Virus record (IMG/VR): IMGVR_UViG_3300047564_001730
Coordinates: 1-33,982 of that record
From: a virus
DNA: 33,982 nt
Strand: one strand, 5' to 3'
In this document: in pieces, positions 1 through 9,625 of the stretch
Layout of the letters: each line of letters begins with the position of its first letter
Position numbering within the stretch: position 1 is the first letter of the stretch
The notes under the pieces: generated by a model
The model's input: the letters and a program-made list of their open reading frames with translations, nothing else
Databases searched by the model: none
Told to the model about the DNA's origin: nothing
Made by a program: the position numbers and the translations under genes

Positions 1-2016
1 CGCAGGTCAGATCGTTTTGTTCGCAACAAGCATTTTCAAACTGACATGTACTTTGAAAGTCTTAAAATGACTTCGGTAATTGGTATGAACAGCAGAACCC
101 GGGGTAGTAATGTGGTTGAAGTCAGTTTTACCATACTTGAACCATTTAGTGTAAGTTTTGTTGAAAGACTGCTGGCAGTGGCCAATGACCTTGATGTACC
201 GAGTTGGGATCAAATGTTTCTTATGCTGCAAATTGATTTTTTCGGTAATACCGATGACGGCGAAATAGTTAACCCATTGCCAGATCATACCAAATATATA
301 CCTGTTAAAATTATAGATGTCAACATCCGTGTTGATACCAAGGGTGCTGAATACAAGTGTACAGCTATTCCAGCCAGTCATACCAGCATGATGGAATCCA
401 GTGCTAGTACACCGGTTATATTTGAAGTGCTGTCAAAGAATCTAGGTGATTTTTTCAGCAGTACTGGTGCCGATGTTAATTTGAAACCCGAAAACAATCA
501 ACGTGAAGACACCGGAGGTACCAATGCTAATCCTGCTGCAAATTCTGTAAAAATTTATAGCTTTGTTGATGCCATGAACAAGCATCAACGAAATTTAAAA
601 GATGACAAACTACAAGACACAGCTGATGAATATAAGTTTGTAGTGCCTAAAAGCATTGCTAGTGCTACTGTACTACACAAACCTAAAATTAATGCTGCTG
701 GCAATTTGCCATCGCAAATCAACAATAACCAAACTAAAACCAGTAGCAAGCCAGATTCAGAGCGTGAAGTTACTAGAATCAATGCAGGAACCAGTGTGCT
801 AGATGTTGCTAACCAAATGATCCGAAACAGCTCTTATTTTATTGATCAAATAGACACTGAAAACGACGGTGAAGTTAGCACAGATACACCTATTAAAGCA
901 TTTAAGTTTCTCACTGAGATAAAGTTAGGGGAATGGGACAAGAAGAGAAAGAAGTACCAAAAGTTTATAACCTATCATATCAAAGAATATAGTTATTATA
1001 ACACTAAATTCCTTAAAACTAGACGCAGCATACCCAGTAAATGGGTCAAAGAGTACTACTACATGTACACTGGGAAAAATCAACAAATCATTGATTTTAC
1101 CATTGATTTCAATACCATGTTTATTACCAATGTCAGTGCTTTTGCGGATCGTAAAGATCGAAACCAAGTCAATAACGCAGACAGCGGTCCTAGTAGTGCT
1201 ATTGCTGAAAGCGATTCTGGTAAAATTCAAACCAATAGACCCAACTATGTGGTCAGTCAAACCAGTGTGCATGCTACCGGAACTGCTAATCTGAGCAAAG
1301 AGGCTGTGGCAGCTGGAGACTTGTACAAAAGCATGATGAGCAGCTCGCGTGGTGACATGATCAATGTGCGTTTGAAAATTGCTGGTGATCCAGAATTAAT
1401 CAAGCAAGATGACATTTTTATTTCTCCAAACCGCATGGGCACAGAAGTAATGGTAGGCAACAGCGTCAACATGGATGCTGGTGAAGTGCATGCTTATCTT
1501 ACTTTTAAAACTCCCGAAGACATAAACATGAACACAGGATTGTACGATGGGTTAGACAGCGGACGCAATGCATTTTCGGGCATATACAAAATTGTAACCG
1601 TAGACAATGAGTTTAGTCGTGGACAATTTACACAAACACTAGAAATGATTAGATTGTTTGATCAAGAAGATCAAACCAGTGCCAGTCGCAGAATTGATCC
1701 TAGAAACATACCAGCCAGTCAAGGTGATCTAATCGCAAGGGAACAATTTGCCATGGCCAATGAGGCACCAGCAGTGCCACCACCGCCCATAGAACAAGGT
1801 GATGCTCGTGTGGCAGAAACCATGGCCACTAGAACTACCAGTCAAACACAAACTACGCCTACACCCAGTGGATCCACACAGCAATCTAACCCCAGCGGTC
1901 GACGTGTGCTGCCTTCGTTTGTACCTGATATTAGACCCAATCTAAATCAAAGATTACAAACAGTGCGTGATCAACCTGTGACTCCAGTAACTGGGTTTAT
2001 ACCAAACAGTGAATAA
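1..2016 (+). CDS. T4-like baseplate hub/tail structural protein, 5'-truncated
   Basis: The reading frame is open from base 1, so the gene runs off the left edge. The first ATG at 46 is probably internal, because the upstream residues (RSDRFVRNKHFQTD) read as normal coding sequence and no ribosome site precedes that ATG. The N-terminal part (SFTILEP, LLAVANDL, LQIDFFG) resembles large baseplate-hub or virion proteins of marine T4-like phages, as I recall them. The last 100 or so residues are rich in Pro, Thr, Gln and Ser and look disordered. The gene ends 2 bases before the gp5-like spike gene, which supports a hub role. A more exact name (for example gp27-like) is not justified. Confidence is high that it is coding and moderate for the role. 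Confidence 0.7.
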   Translation, partial: RRSDRFVRNKHFQTDMYFESLKMTSVIGMNSRTRGSNVVEVSFTILEPFSVSFVERLLAVANDLDVPSWDQMFLMLQIDFFGNTDDGEIVNPLPDHTKYIPVKIIDVNIRVDTKGAEYKCTAIPASHTSMMESSASTPVIFEVLSKNLGDFFSSTGADVNLKPENNQREDTGGTNANPAANSVKIYSFVDAMNKHQRNLKDDKLQDTADEYKFVVPKSIASATVLHKPKINAAGNLPSQINNNQTKTSSKPDSEREVTRINAGTSVLDVANQMIRNSSYFIDQIDTENDGEVSTDTPIKAFKFLTEIKLGEWDKKRKKYQKFITYHIKEYSYYNTKFLKTRRSIPSKWVKEYYYMYTGKNQQIIDFTIDFNTMFITNVSAFADRKDRNQVNNADSGPSSAIAESDSGKIQTNRPNYVVSQTSVHATGTANLSKEAVAAGDLYKSMMSSSRGDMINVRLKIAGDPELIKQDDIFISPNRMGTEVMVGNSVNMDAGEVHAYLTFKTPEDINMNTGLYDGLDSGRNAFSGIYKIVTVDNEFSRGQFTQTLEMIRLFDQEDQTSASRRIDPRNIPASQGDLIAREQFAMANEAPAVPPPPIEQGDARVAETMATRTTSQTQTTPTPSGSTQQSNPSGRRVLPSFVPDIRPNLNQRLQTVRDQPVTPVTGFIPNSE

Positions 2017-2018
2017 TT

Positions 2019-4217
2019 ATGTCAATCAACAGCGATAAACGTATTGGTCGTCGAGTACCAGAACATATTAGACGCGAGGATGCCGAAGGTGTTCGTTATG
2101 ATTCTGGTCCATATATCGGCAAAGTCAAGAATAACAGCGATCCTACACGCAGCGGAAGGCTGCAAGTATGGATTCCTGACTTAGGTGGCGGTGATGAAAG
2201 TGATCCTGCTAACTGGCGTACAGTAAGCTATGCCAGCCCATTTCTGGGCAGTACTGTACAAGAGCCGCCTGATCCTAAAAGAAATAACAGTAAAAATAAA
2301 GAAAACAGTTTTACTCAGGTACGTCATACCTATGGAATGTGGTTTAATGTACCAGACTTAGACAATTTAGTACTTTGTACATTTGTGGCCGGTGATGCCA
2401 TGCGCGGATTCTGGTTTGCTTGTATACCTAACCAATTTGGACATCACATGATTCCAAATCTAGGTAGCTCAGACAAGGTAGATGCCAGCAATATCAAAGA
2501 TCCCAAGGTGCGTGCGATCTATAAACCAGGACTAGCTTATCCAGTGGTGGAAAGCAACGAGTACAGCGATAATTACTCCTGGGAAAATTTACTGGTAAAC
2601 AAGAAACCCCTGCATGAACCTCAGGTTAAGATTCTAGTAGAACAAGGTACTGATAGAGAAAATCTAACTCGTACCAGAGGAATCATCAGCGGAACCAGTC
2701 AACGTGACACTCCAAGCGGAGTATTTGGTGTAAGCACTCCAGGTAGGCCTTTTGGGCGTAATCCTCCTACACCAGATGCCACTGATCAGGAAAAGATTAT
2801 TCGAACTCGTCAAGGTGGGCATAGTTTTGTCATGGATGACGGAGACGTCAATGGCGCAAATAATCTAACTCGCTGGCGTTCTGCAGGTGGTCATCAAATT
2901 TTAATGGATGACACCAATGGTATCTTTTATATTAGTAATAACACAGGTAGTACCTGGATTGAATTACTAAGCACCGGGCATATCAATGTCTATAGTTCAG
3001 CTAGTATCAACATGCGTACCGCCGGTGATTTTAATTTACACGCTGACAAAGATATCAATATCAATGCTGAAGGCAGTTTAAAGATCAAAGCCAAGCAGCA
3101 GTTGGGCATTGAAACTGACAGCTTTAGTCTAAACGCCACGCAAGCAGCGACCATATTTGCACAAAATCTACAGCTAGGCGCTAACGGTAGACTGGATCTC
3201 AGTACCTCAGGTGGGGGTAGTTTTACTGCCGGCGGACCATTGATGTTTACTGGCAAGCCCGTTGGCTTGAATTCAGGTCAAGGGCCTGTGGTCAGTAGAC
3301 CCAGTCCATTGGCTTGTTGCAGTCATCAAGACACCAAGAAGGACTCAAACGGTCAATGGCAGCAGGAAGAAGGACGTATTAAAAGCATAGTTAAGATTTT
3401 ACCGGCTCATGAACCATGGACTAGAAAAACTGGTCCTAGCAGTTCATTGGCCAGTGGCAGCTCAGCTGGCACGCAAGCTAGTGTTCCTCTGGAAGGTACA
3501 ACAGCTCCTAGCACTGGATCACCTACTGCAAGATCGGGTGTGCTAACTGACAGCTCGGGTAGAGTGGTTACAGATAGTTCAGGTAATCCTGTACAAACAG
3601 GATCAGGAACCACTGATGCCGGACCAAACGCAGCCAAGGATAAAAAGGTTGAACGTCCAGCACCATCAAGATTAATCAATGACACCAACACTACTGCACC
3701 TAAACAAGGACTAGGACCTTTGACTCCAGAACAGCTCAGAGCCTGGAAGATTCAAACCGGTTACGCTGAAAGCGGACTAGTCTATGACAAAACAAATCAG
3801 TTTGGTTATTTAGGCAAGTACCAAATGGGCGCCGCTGCCTTGGCAGATTTAGGTTATATTAAATTAGATGCTTATAGATTATATGGTCAGCGTGCCTTAG
3901 ATTATCCCAGCAGTTGGACTGGTCGCGATGGCATAGCCAGCAAAGGTGAATTCCTAAGCAGCAGCTCGGTGCAGGAAAATGCCATGGACAGGTTGGCCTC
4001 TATCAACTATAACCGTATGGTACAAAGCGGCACCATTAGGTCCTCGGATTCAGCTGACATGGTAGCAGGTAAACTCAGTGTGGCTCACCTATTAGGTTCT
4101 GGCGGTGCTAATACTTGGACTAGAACTGGATTAGGACAAGATGCCAATAACACCTCAGGAACCAGATACTATAATGAAGGACGTTATGCTGTAATTCAGC
4201 TGGCCCGTGGTCCATAA
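2019..4217 (+). CDS. 5: gp5-like baseplate hub spike with C-terminal peptidoglycan hydrolase-like domain
   Basis: This 732-residue protein is probably the central tail spike, which pierces the outer membrane and digests peptidoglycan. Residues ~30-75 (YIGKVKNNSDPTRSGRLQVW) match the gp5/VgrG OB-fold N-terminus. Residues ~265-400 carry GGHSFVMDDGD, GGHQILMDD and short alternating hydrophobic repeats (SINMRTAGDFNLHADKDI) typical of the gp5/VgrG beta-helix. Residues ~440-560 are a Ser/Thr/Gly-rich linker. Residues ~570-732 contain GYAESGLVYD and FGYLGKYQMG, like a lysozyme or transglycosylase fold, with E584 the likely catalytic acid. In T4 gp5 the lysozyme lies between the OB fold and the helix; here it is at the C-terminus. 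The start is 2 bases after the previous stop, with no clear Shine-Dalgarno, so translation is likely coupled. Confidence 0.82.
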   Translation: MSINSDKRIGRRVPEHIRREDAEGVRYDSGPYIGKVKNNSDPTRSGRLQVWIPDLGGGDESDPANWRTVSYASPFLGSTVQEPPDPKRNNSKNKENSFTQVRHTYGMWFNVPDLDNLVLCTFVAGDAMRGFWFACIPNQFGHHMIPNLGSSDKVDASNIKDPKVRAIYKPGLAYPVVESNEYSDNYSWENLLVNKKPLHEPQVKILVEQGTDRENLTRTRGIISGTSQRDTPSGVFGVSTPGRPFGRNPPTPDATDQEKIIRTRQGGHSFVMDDGDVNGANNLTRWRSAGGHQILMDDTNGIFYISNNTGSTWIELLSTGHINVYSSASINMRTAGDFNLHADKDININAEGSLKIKAKQQLGIETDSFSLNATQAATIFAQNLQLGANGRLDLSTSGGGSFTAGGPLMFTGKPVGLNSGQGPVVSRPSPLACCSHQDTKKDSNGQWQQEEGRIKSIVKILPAHEPWTRKTGPSSSLASGSSAGTQASVPLEGTTAPSTGSPTARSGVLTDSSGRVVTDSSGNPVQTGSGTTDAGPNAAKDKKVERPAPSRLINDTNTTAPKQGLGPLTPEQLRAWKIQTGYAESGLVYDKTNQFGYLGKYQMGAAALADLGYIKLDAYRLYGQRALDYPSSWTGRDGIASKGEFLSSSSVQENAMDRLASINYNRMVQSGTIRSSDSADMVAGKLSVAHLLGSGGANTWTRTGLGQDANNTSGTRYYNEGRYAVIQLARGP

Positions 4218-4225
4218 ATATTAAT

Positions 4226-4603
4226 ATGACTACATATTCTGGTTTTAGTACCTACCGCCGCGTTAGAAAATATCGTGTTACAGATTTTGATTTAGTAAAA
4301 CAAGATCTGTACAATCATTTTCATATACGTAAAGGCCAAAAGCTCATGAACCCAAATTTTGGTACTATAATTTGGGACCTTCTCTACGAACCATTTACTG
4401 AGTCAGTGAGAGAAGCTATCGAAAAAGACATACGCACCATTGTGGCCTATGATCCCAGAATTGAAGCAGAAAAGATTACCATAACTGAATTTGTTAATGG
4501 TATCATGGTTGAACTAGATATTGTATACAGGTTAACCAACGAGTCATCGGCATTGGCACTGAAATTTGAACGCGATGCAGCCCTTAGAGCTGCTGGTGAA
4601 TAA
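4226..4603 (+). CDS. 25: gp25-like baseplate wedge subunit
   Basis: The protein is 125 residues, close to T4 gp25 (132), and is the conserved sheath-initiator type wedge subunit with a lysozyme-like fold (GPW/gp25 family). Visible family features are FDLVKQDLYNHFHIRKGQ near residue 20, NPNFGTIIWDLLYEPF near 42-58 and a basic/acidic helix up to IVAYDPRIE near residue 75. In the family the conserved Gly-x-x-(I/L)-W-(D/E) segment helps dock to gp6. It lies between the gp5-like and gp6-like genes, as in T4-like baseplate clusters. It starts 8 bases after the gp5 stop without a clear ribosome site. The assignment is confident. Confidence 0.9.
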   Translation: MTTYSGFSTYRRVRKYRVTDFDLVKQDLYNHFHIRKGQKLMNPNFGTIIWDLLYEPFTESVREAIEKDIRTIVAYDPRIEAEKITITEFVNGIMVELDIVYRLTNESSALALKFERDAALRAAGE

Positions 4604-4618
4604 ATGCCCATATAATGT

Positions 4619-4630
4619 CTAAATAAATAC
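4619..4630 (+). promoter_or_regulatory. Late-type promoter motif before the gp6-like gene
   Basis: CTAAATAAATAC lies in the 45-base gap between gp25 and the gp6-like gene, 19 bases before ATG 4649. It contains AATAAATA, one base from the T4 late consensus. The distance leaves a short leader. The assignment rests on motif and position only. Confidence 0.45.
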
Positions 4631-4648
4631 AAGAACTGGGTATAAGTA

Positions 4649-7600
4649 ATGGCCATTATTAGTCGTCAAACCGGATTATTAGCCGCAGAAAATTGGAAAA
4701 AGATTTATCAGACCTTCCGTGAGGCTGACTTTACTGCCTACGACTTTGAAACCTTGCGTAAGAGCATGATAGATTACATCAAGGTAAACTATCCCGAAGA
4801 CTACAACGATTTCACAGAAAGTTCAGAATTTGTAGCACTAATTGATCTTATTGCATTTTTAGGACAGAGTTTAGCGTTTAGAATGGATCTAAATGCTAGA
4901 GAAAATTTTGTAGACACCGCAGAACGTCGTGACAGCATACTGAAATTAGCCAGACTAATCAGTTATAATCCCAAACGCAGCATACCTGCCACCGGATATC
5001 TTAAAATTGACAGTGTCAGCACCAGTGAAACTGTGTATGACAGTGACGGTAACGATCTGAGTAATGCCATTATTAACTGGGATGATGTCAGCAATGAAAA
5101 CTGGTTAGAACAGTTTACTACCATTGTTAATGCCGCCATGGTTAATACACAAATGGTTGGGCGCCCAGCCAATAGCCAGCGTATCAACGGTATTCGCAAT
5201 GATGAATACAGCATAAACATTCTCAACAACATTGTACCTGTGTACCGATTCGAAACTGTGGTAGAAGGTCAACGTACAGGGTTTGAAGTGGTCAGTGCAA
5301 CCAGTGCAGATCAAAGCTATGTCTACGAATCGGCACCACGTGTAGGCAATGCTTTTAACATACTGTACAGAAATGACAACACCGGTAACAGCAGCAATAA
5401 CACAGGATTTTTCCTATATTTCAAACAAGGTGAACTAGGCAGTGTTGATTTCAGCATTGAAGAAATGTTGCCTAACAAAATTGTCAACATTGATATCAAC
5501 AATATCAATAACTCAGATGTGTGGCTATACAGCGTAGATTCTCAAGGACTAGTACAAGATCTATGGCGAGATGTACCTGCTACGTCAGGTATTAACATTA
5601 TCTACAACAGCAAACAAGAACGCAATTTATATCAAATCAACAGCAGAGCCAATGACCAAATCAGCTTGGTATTTGGTGACGGATCATTTGCCAACATTCC
5701 TCAAGGTAATTTTAGGCTTTATTATAGAACCGGCAACGCACTAACTTATACAATTACACCAGACGAAATGCGCGGAATCACTATTAGTATGAACTATGTA
5801 AGTCGTACTAACAGAATAGAAACTATCACATTCCGAGCCAGTCTACGATACACAGTGGCCACTGCGTCAGCACGAGAAAGCATAGACGATATTAGACAGC
5901 GTGCTCCACAACAATACTATACACAAAATCGTATGGTCACTGGGGAAGATTATAACATTCTTCCCTATACCAGTTATTCAAACATTGTCAAAGCCAAGGC
6001 CATTAATAGGACCAGTGTGGGATTGAGTCGTTATCTAGATGTCTTAGATACCACTGGCAAATATTCTAGCACCAACATATTTGGTGAGGATGGCGTACTG
6101 TATCGCGATGATCATGTTGATATATTAAATTTTAGTTTTGCCAGCACTGCCGACATACTCAAGGTTATACAAAATCGAATTATTCCAAGCATAGTAGACA
6201 GCCAAGAAATGCTGCACTACTACTATGCCAACACTGTTGAGCAGTTACCCGAAATCAGTCCTGTAACAGAAGCTAATTTAAAGAATTCAGTGCTGTATAC
6301 CATTGTGAGTACAGGTACCACTGATTTCACACAGTACGGTGCAGCTAATAATATTTCAGGCACACGCTTTGTTGCCAGTAATGCCGGACCAGTGGTGCGT
6401 GGTTTTTCGGTTACTGCGTCTGGTAATTCAGCTTATGTACTCAACAGTGTTAATAATCCCAATATTGATATACGAGTTGGTGATACCATTAACTTTACAG
6501 TTAGCATAGCCGGACATCCGCTATGGATTAAAACTGCACACACCACTGGCAATGCCAATTTGGTAACCACTGGTACTATTAGTAATAATGGTGTTCAGTC
6601 TGGCACTATTAGCTGGAATACCACTGGCGTCGTGCCGGGTGTGTATTATTATCAATGCCAAAATCATTTAGGCATGTATGGTAATATCAATGTTAGAAAC
6701 TGGGGCACCGGTATAACCAGAACCGACATGCTATGGAATCTAGCTCAAATTGGTGACAGCACAGTAAATGGTTATTTTAGTTATAATGCTTCAGCTGCTC
6801 CAATTGGACCAACCTCTTTGAATCGTAATAGATTTATTGTGCCGGGCGCACTGGTACGTTTCAGAGCACCAGAAGGTCAATACTTTAACGCTACTAATAC
6901 TTTAGTAGCAGGAACACCAACTCGTGCTGAAGACAGCAATGTGGTTTATTCAGCCATAATGCAGGTCAGCAATAACGGAACCAACAACGGCGCTGGTACA
7001 TATGCCAATGGGATAGGACCGGTTAGTTTAAATTTAAAAGTTCCTACAGGTGCCATAGTAGATCGTGTTACACCGGTGTACAAGAATACTCTCAACGATG
7101 CTATTGTAGCAGCAATGGTCGCCTATATCCGGGACTTTAAGAATTTTGGCTTACGCTATGATATAACCACGCAGACATGGCAACTAATAGATACTGCGCT
7201 AATTGATTCTGCTACAAATTGGTATTTGAAATTTGTCTACAATTTTGCCAATGGTCAGTATTCAGTATCTAGTAGAAGTATTCGCTATGTGTTTCACAGT
7301 CCAGCTGAAACTAATTTTTACTTTGATGAGTCACAGCGTATCTATGACAGTGTGAATAACACTGTGATTGAAGATAACATACGTGTATTACGCACCAATC
7401 CGCAAGCTGATAGTGCTGTGCCATTGGGACGTGACTATGAGTTTAAGGTCTTTAAGAATATTGTTGGCACTGACGGATACACAGACAATCGAAGCATCAT
7501 GGTCAGCTATACTGACACCAACAATGACAGTGTACCCGATTATCCTAATGTGTTTGAATCAGTGGTTTCGCCTACGGTAAACCCAAATAATAAACTAGTG

Positions 7601-9550
7601 TACTTTGAACAAATACAAGACAGTAATCGATATGTAAGTTTAAAAGCCGTGGACAATCGCCATGTGGTTAGTAATTTTACCAATGCAGCCATGGTCAATG
7701 GTGTTATCAGAAACTATGATGTTGGTCAGCTATTTTATTTTACAGAAACCAAAGAATTTAGGCGTGTGTTATGCGGACCGGCTTTACCATTGGTATCAGA
7801 AGCTGTGTTACCGGCCAATTGTTATAACATTGACACTTTTGTTGTAGATTACCGTGGTGTAAGAGATCCTGCAACATACAGAGCCACAGCATTACAGGTT
7901 TTAGAATTATACATTACCAACACTCAATATTCGGCCTTGCAGAATGGACTGCCGGTAATTCGATATGGTCTTTATAGAACAGCTGACACCGCTGGCCTTG
8001 CTTACTGGACCAATTTGGCCATTGATCAAGGTCGTGTGGTAACCAGTGCAGCGTTCCTAAGTGAATTTTTCGCAGCAGCAAGCTCGAGCGGTCCAGGATC
8101 TACGCCCGATTCGTTCCGCATGTTAACCGCAGATAAAACTTTTGATAATACTACCACTGATTTTCCTGGCTGTACAGTGTTTAGAAACCGCGGAACTGCT
8201 GTCACTACTACAACTACTAGCACAACCTCTACTACAACTTCTACATCTACAACCACAACTACCACAGCAGCACCTACGACTACTACCTCTACGACTACTA
8301 CGGCAGCACCTACGACTACTACCTCTACGACTACTACGGCAGCACCGGGTACTACAACCTCTACAACTACTACGGCAGCACCGGGTACTACAACCTCTAC
8401 GACTACTACGGCAGCACCGGGTACTACAACCTCTACGACTACTACGGCAGCACCTACGACTACTACCTCTACAACTACTACGGCAGCACCTACGACTACT
8501 ACCTCTACGACTACTACGGCAGCACCGGGTACTACAACCTCTACGACTACTACGGCAGCACCGGGTACTACAACCTCTACGACTACTACTACTACGGCGG
8601 CACCTACGACTACTACAAGTACAACCACAATACCACCACCCACAATAGTTACATTTACATTTGACAACGGACAAACATCAAGCACCGCAGTTGCCAATGA
8701 TAATCCTAATTTTATTTGGAACGTTACTGGTACAGTAACAACTTTAACGATAACACCAATTGTAGGTGGAACACCCGGATCACAAGTTAATGTGTTAGGT
8801 GAAGGAACTAATGTTAATCCAAGTTCTGAGGTTATGGGGACCATTAGCACTACTACCACGTTTAGACTCACTGCTGGAAACAGCACAGGTTCCGTAACAG
8901 CTGACATTGTTTTAACTATTGAATCAGCAGTAAGTACCACATTTAATTTATTAAGTCCGGTTGAAAATGGTGACGCTATTATTGCCGCATTTACTACCAC
9001 TGTGGCTGACAGAGCATACATCAGGCGTCAAGATCCTGGTCTAACATATGTTAATGTATATGGATCAGCGGCAAGTCCAATCACAGTAACACCCGGTGCT
9101 CTTAACAGTGGAATTAACTTAGGCACTGCTGATTATGTTACCATGGGTGGCTCAGTTAATTACTTGCTAACTGTATTTTTGTCAACAAACCTAAGTAATA
9201 CCAATACTCAAACTCGTGCACTAACTATTAATGCACCAAGTAGTATAAACTATAGATTTGATGTAATTAATTCTACAATGACACAAGGTACTAGTCAGGA
9301 TGTTACTATTGTATCACCAGCTGGTAATACAGGACCGTTTACTATACAAGTATTCAGTGGCCCAGGACAGGTCAAGCCATTTGGTTCAGGAAGTTACGGG
9401 TCAAGCGTGAATGTTACTACATCAGTTCCTTCTGGTGAACCAGAAGCGACCGGTAAATTTACTCTACAGGCTACTGGCGCAGGATCAATTGTAATTTACT
9501 ACTACGATGGTGCTACTTTAGTTAACACCTATACAGTTACGGCCTCTTAA
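4649..9550 (+). CDS. 6: gp6-like baseplate wedge protein, N-terminal ORF with inserted domains
   Basis: 1633 residues, against 660 for intact T4 gp6. The first ~520 residues are gp6/baseplate-J-like (LRKSMIDYIKVNYPEDYND, FVALIDLIAFLGQSLAFR, RQRAPQQYYTQNRMVTGEDY); gp6 forms the ring joining the wedges. Residues ~540-590 are a short YTIVSTGTTDFTQYGAANN module of a type I recall from marine phage proteins. Residues ~595-685 are a cupredoxin-like domain with H623, C670, H673 and M676. Wedge-type sequence continues to ~1075. Residues ~1080-1145 are DUF4214-like (GLYRTADTAGLAYW), ~1185-1330 are Thr/Ser/Ala/Pro repeats and 1331-1633 look like Ig-type beta domains. The normal gp6 C-terminus is missing and is found in the next gene. 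A late-type promoter motif lies 19 bases upstream; no clear Shine-Dalgarno is seen. Confidence 0.85.
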   Translation: MAIISRQTGLLAAENWKKIYQTFREADFTAYDFETLRKSMIDYIKVNYPEDYNDFTESSEFVALIDLIAFLGQSLAFRMDLNARENFVDTAERRDSILKLARLISYNPKRSIPATGYLKIDSVSTSETVYDSDGNDLSNAIINWDDVSNENWLEQFTTIVNAAMVNTQMVGRPANSQRINGIRNDEYSINILNNIVPVYRFETVVEGQRTGFEVVSATSADQSYVYESAPRVGNAFNILYRNDNTGNSSNNTGFFLYFKQGELGSVDFSIEEMLPNKIVNIDINNINNSDVWLYSVDSQGLVQDLWRDVPATSGINIIYNSKQERNLYQINSRANDQISLVFGDGSFANIPQGNFRLYYRTGNALTYTITPDEMRGITISMNYVSRTNRIETITFRASLRYTVATASARESIDDIRQRAPQQYYTQNRMVTGEDYNILPYTSYSNIVKAKAINRTSVGLSRYLDVLDTTGKYSSTNIFGEDGVLYRDDHVDILNFSFASTADILKVIQNRIIPSIVDSQEMLHYYYANTVEQLPEISPVTEANLKNSVLYTIVSTGTTDFTQYGAANNISGTRFVASNAGPVVRGFSVTASGNSAYVLNSVNNPNIDIRVGDTINFTVSIAGHPLWIKTAHTTGNANLVTTGTISNNGVQSGTISWNTTGVVPGVYYYQCQNHLGMYGNINVRNWGTGITRTDMLWNLAQIGDSTVNGYFSYNASAAPIGPTSLNRNRFIVPGALVRFRAPEGQYFNATNTLVAGTPTRAEDSNVVYSAIMQVSNNGTNNGAGTYANGIGPVSLNLKVPTGAIVDRVTPVYKNTLNDAIVAAMVAYIRDFKNFGLRYDITTQTWQLIDTALIDSATNWYLKFVYNFANGQYSVSSRSIRYVFHSPAETNFYFDESQRIYDSVNNTVIEDNIRVLRTNPQADSAVPLGRDYEFKVFKNIVGTDGYTDNRSIMVSYTDTNNDSVPDYPNVFESVVSPTVNPNNKLVYFEQIQDSNRYVSLKAVDNRHVVSNFTNAAMVNGVIRNYDVGQLFYFTETKEFRRVLCGPALPLVSEAVLPANCYNIDTFVVDYRGVRDPATYRATALQVLELYITNTQYSALQNGLPVIRYGLYRTADTAGLAYWTNLAIDQGRVVTSAAFLSEFFAAASSSGPGSTPDSFRMLTADKTFDNTTTDFPGCTVFRNRGTAVTTTTTSTTSTTTSTSTTTTTTAAPTTTTSTTTTAAPTTTTSTTTTAAPGTTTSTTTTAAPGTTTSTTTTAAPGTTTSTTTTAAPTTTTSTTTTAAPTTTTSTTTTAAPGTTTSTTTTAAPGTTTSTTTTTTAAPTTTTSTTTIPPPTIVTFTFDNGQTSSTAVANDNPNFIWNVTGTVTTLTITPIVGGTPGSQVNVLGEGTNVNPSSEVMGTISTTTTFRLTAGNSTGSVTADIVLTIESAVSTTFNLLSPVENGDAIIAAFTTTVADRAYIRRQDPGLTYVNVYGSAASPITVTPGALNSGINLGTADYVTMGGSVNYLLTVFLSTNLSNTNTQTRALTINAPSSINYRFDVINSTMTQGTSQDVTIVSPAGNTGPFTIQVFSGPGQVKPFGSGSYGSSVNVTTSVPSGEPEATGKFTLQATGAGSIVIYYYDGATLVNTYTVTAS
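8196..8640 (+). repeat. 36-bp minisatellite encoding Thr/Ser/Ala/Pro linker
   Basis: About ten imperfect tandem units of 36 bases lie inside the gp6-like ORF. Each codes for 12 residues of the form (A/P)-P/G-TTTTSTTTTAA, with two unit types that alternate in blocks (PTTTTS and PGTTTS versions). The repeat leaves several other frames open on both strands; those are by-products. It probably forms a long, flexible linker between the DUF4214-like and Ig-like parts and may vary in copy number. Confidence 0.9.
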
Positions 9551-9600
9551 TACAACATGGAATTACTAATGCCCAATTGGTTTATTAACAAAATAAAATA

Positions 9601-9625
9601 TCTTTCTGTAGATTCTACAGAAAGA
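9601..9625. other. Perfect inverted repeat between the two gp6 ORFs
   Basis: The arms TCTTTCTGTAGA and TCTACAGAAAGA are exact reverse complements around a single T. It lies 51 bases after the stop of the N-terminal gp6 ORF and 27 bases before the C-terminal ORF. As RNA it could form a 9-bp stem with a 7-base loop. On the plus strand no T-run follows; on the minus strand a T-rich stretch does. It could be an mRNA processing or stability element, or a scar of the insertion. Confidence 0.6.

Noticed and set aside
7-381. 124-residue minus-strand frame opposite the hub gene
   Set aside because: It opposes a long gene with clear coding character and shows no family features. The same applies to the other short frames opposite the virion genes.
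4213-4220. CATAAATA late-type motif before gp25
   Set aside because: A start 6-7 bases downstream would fall on the gp25 ATG, leaving no leader. The motif overlaps the gp5 stop and is probably chance.
4611-4616. TATAAT before the gp6-like gene
   Set aside because: No acceptable -35 box at 16-18 bases upstream (AGCTGC at 17).
8196-8640. CRISPR-like array (units of 36 bases)
   Set aside because: The units are contiguous, without unique spacers, and encode a continuous Thr-rich linker in frame.
8026-9021. Long open frames on both strands over the Thr repeat (for example Val-rich and Ser/Arg/Cys-rich proteins on the minus strand, Leu/Arg-rich on the plus strand)
   Set aside because: They arise because a 36-base repeat without stops in one frame tends to lack stops in others. 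They have no ribosome sites or family features and the composition is purely repetitive.
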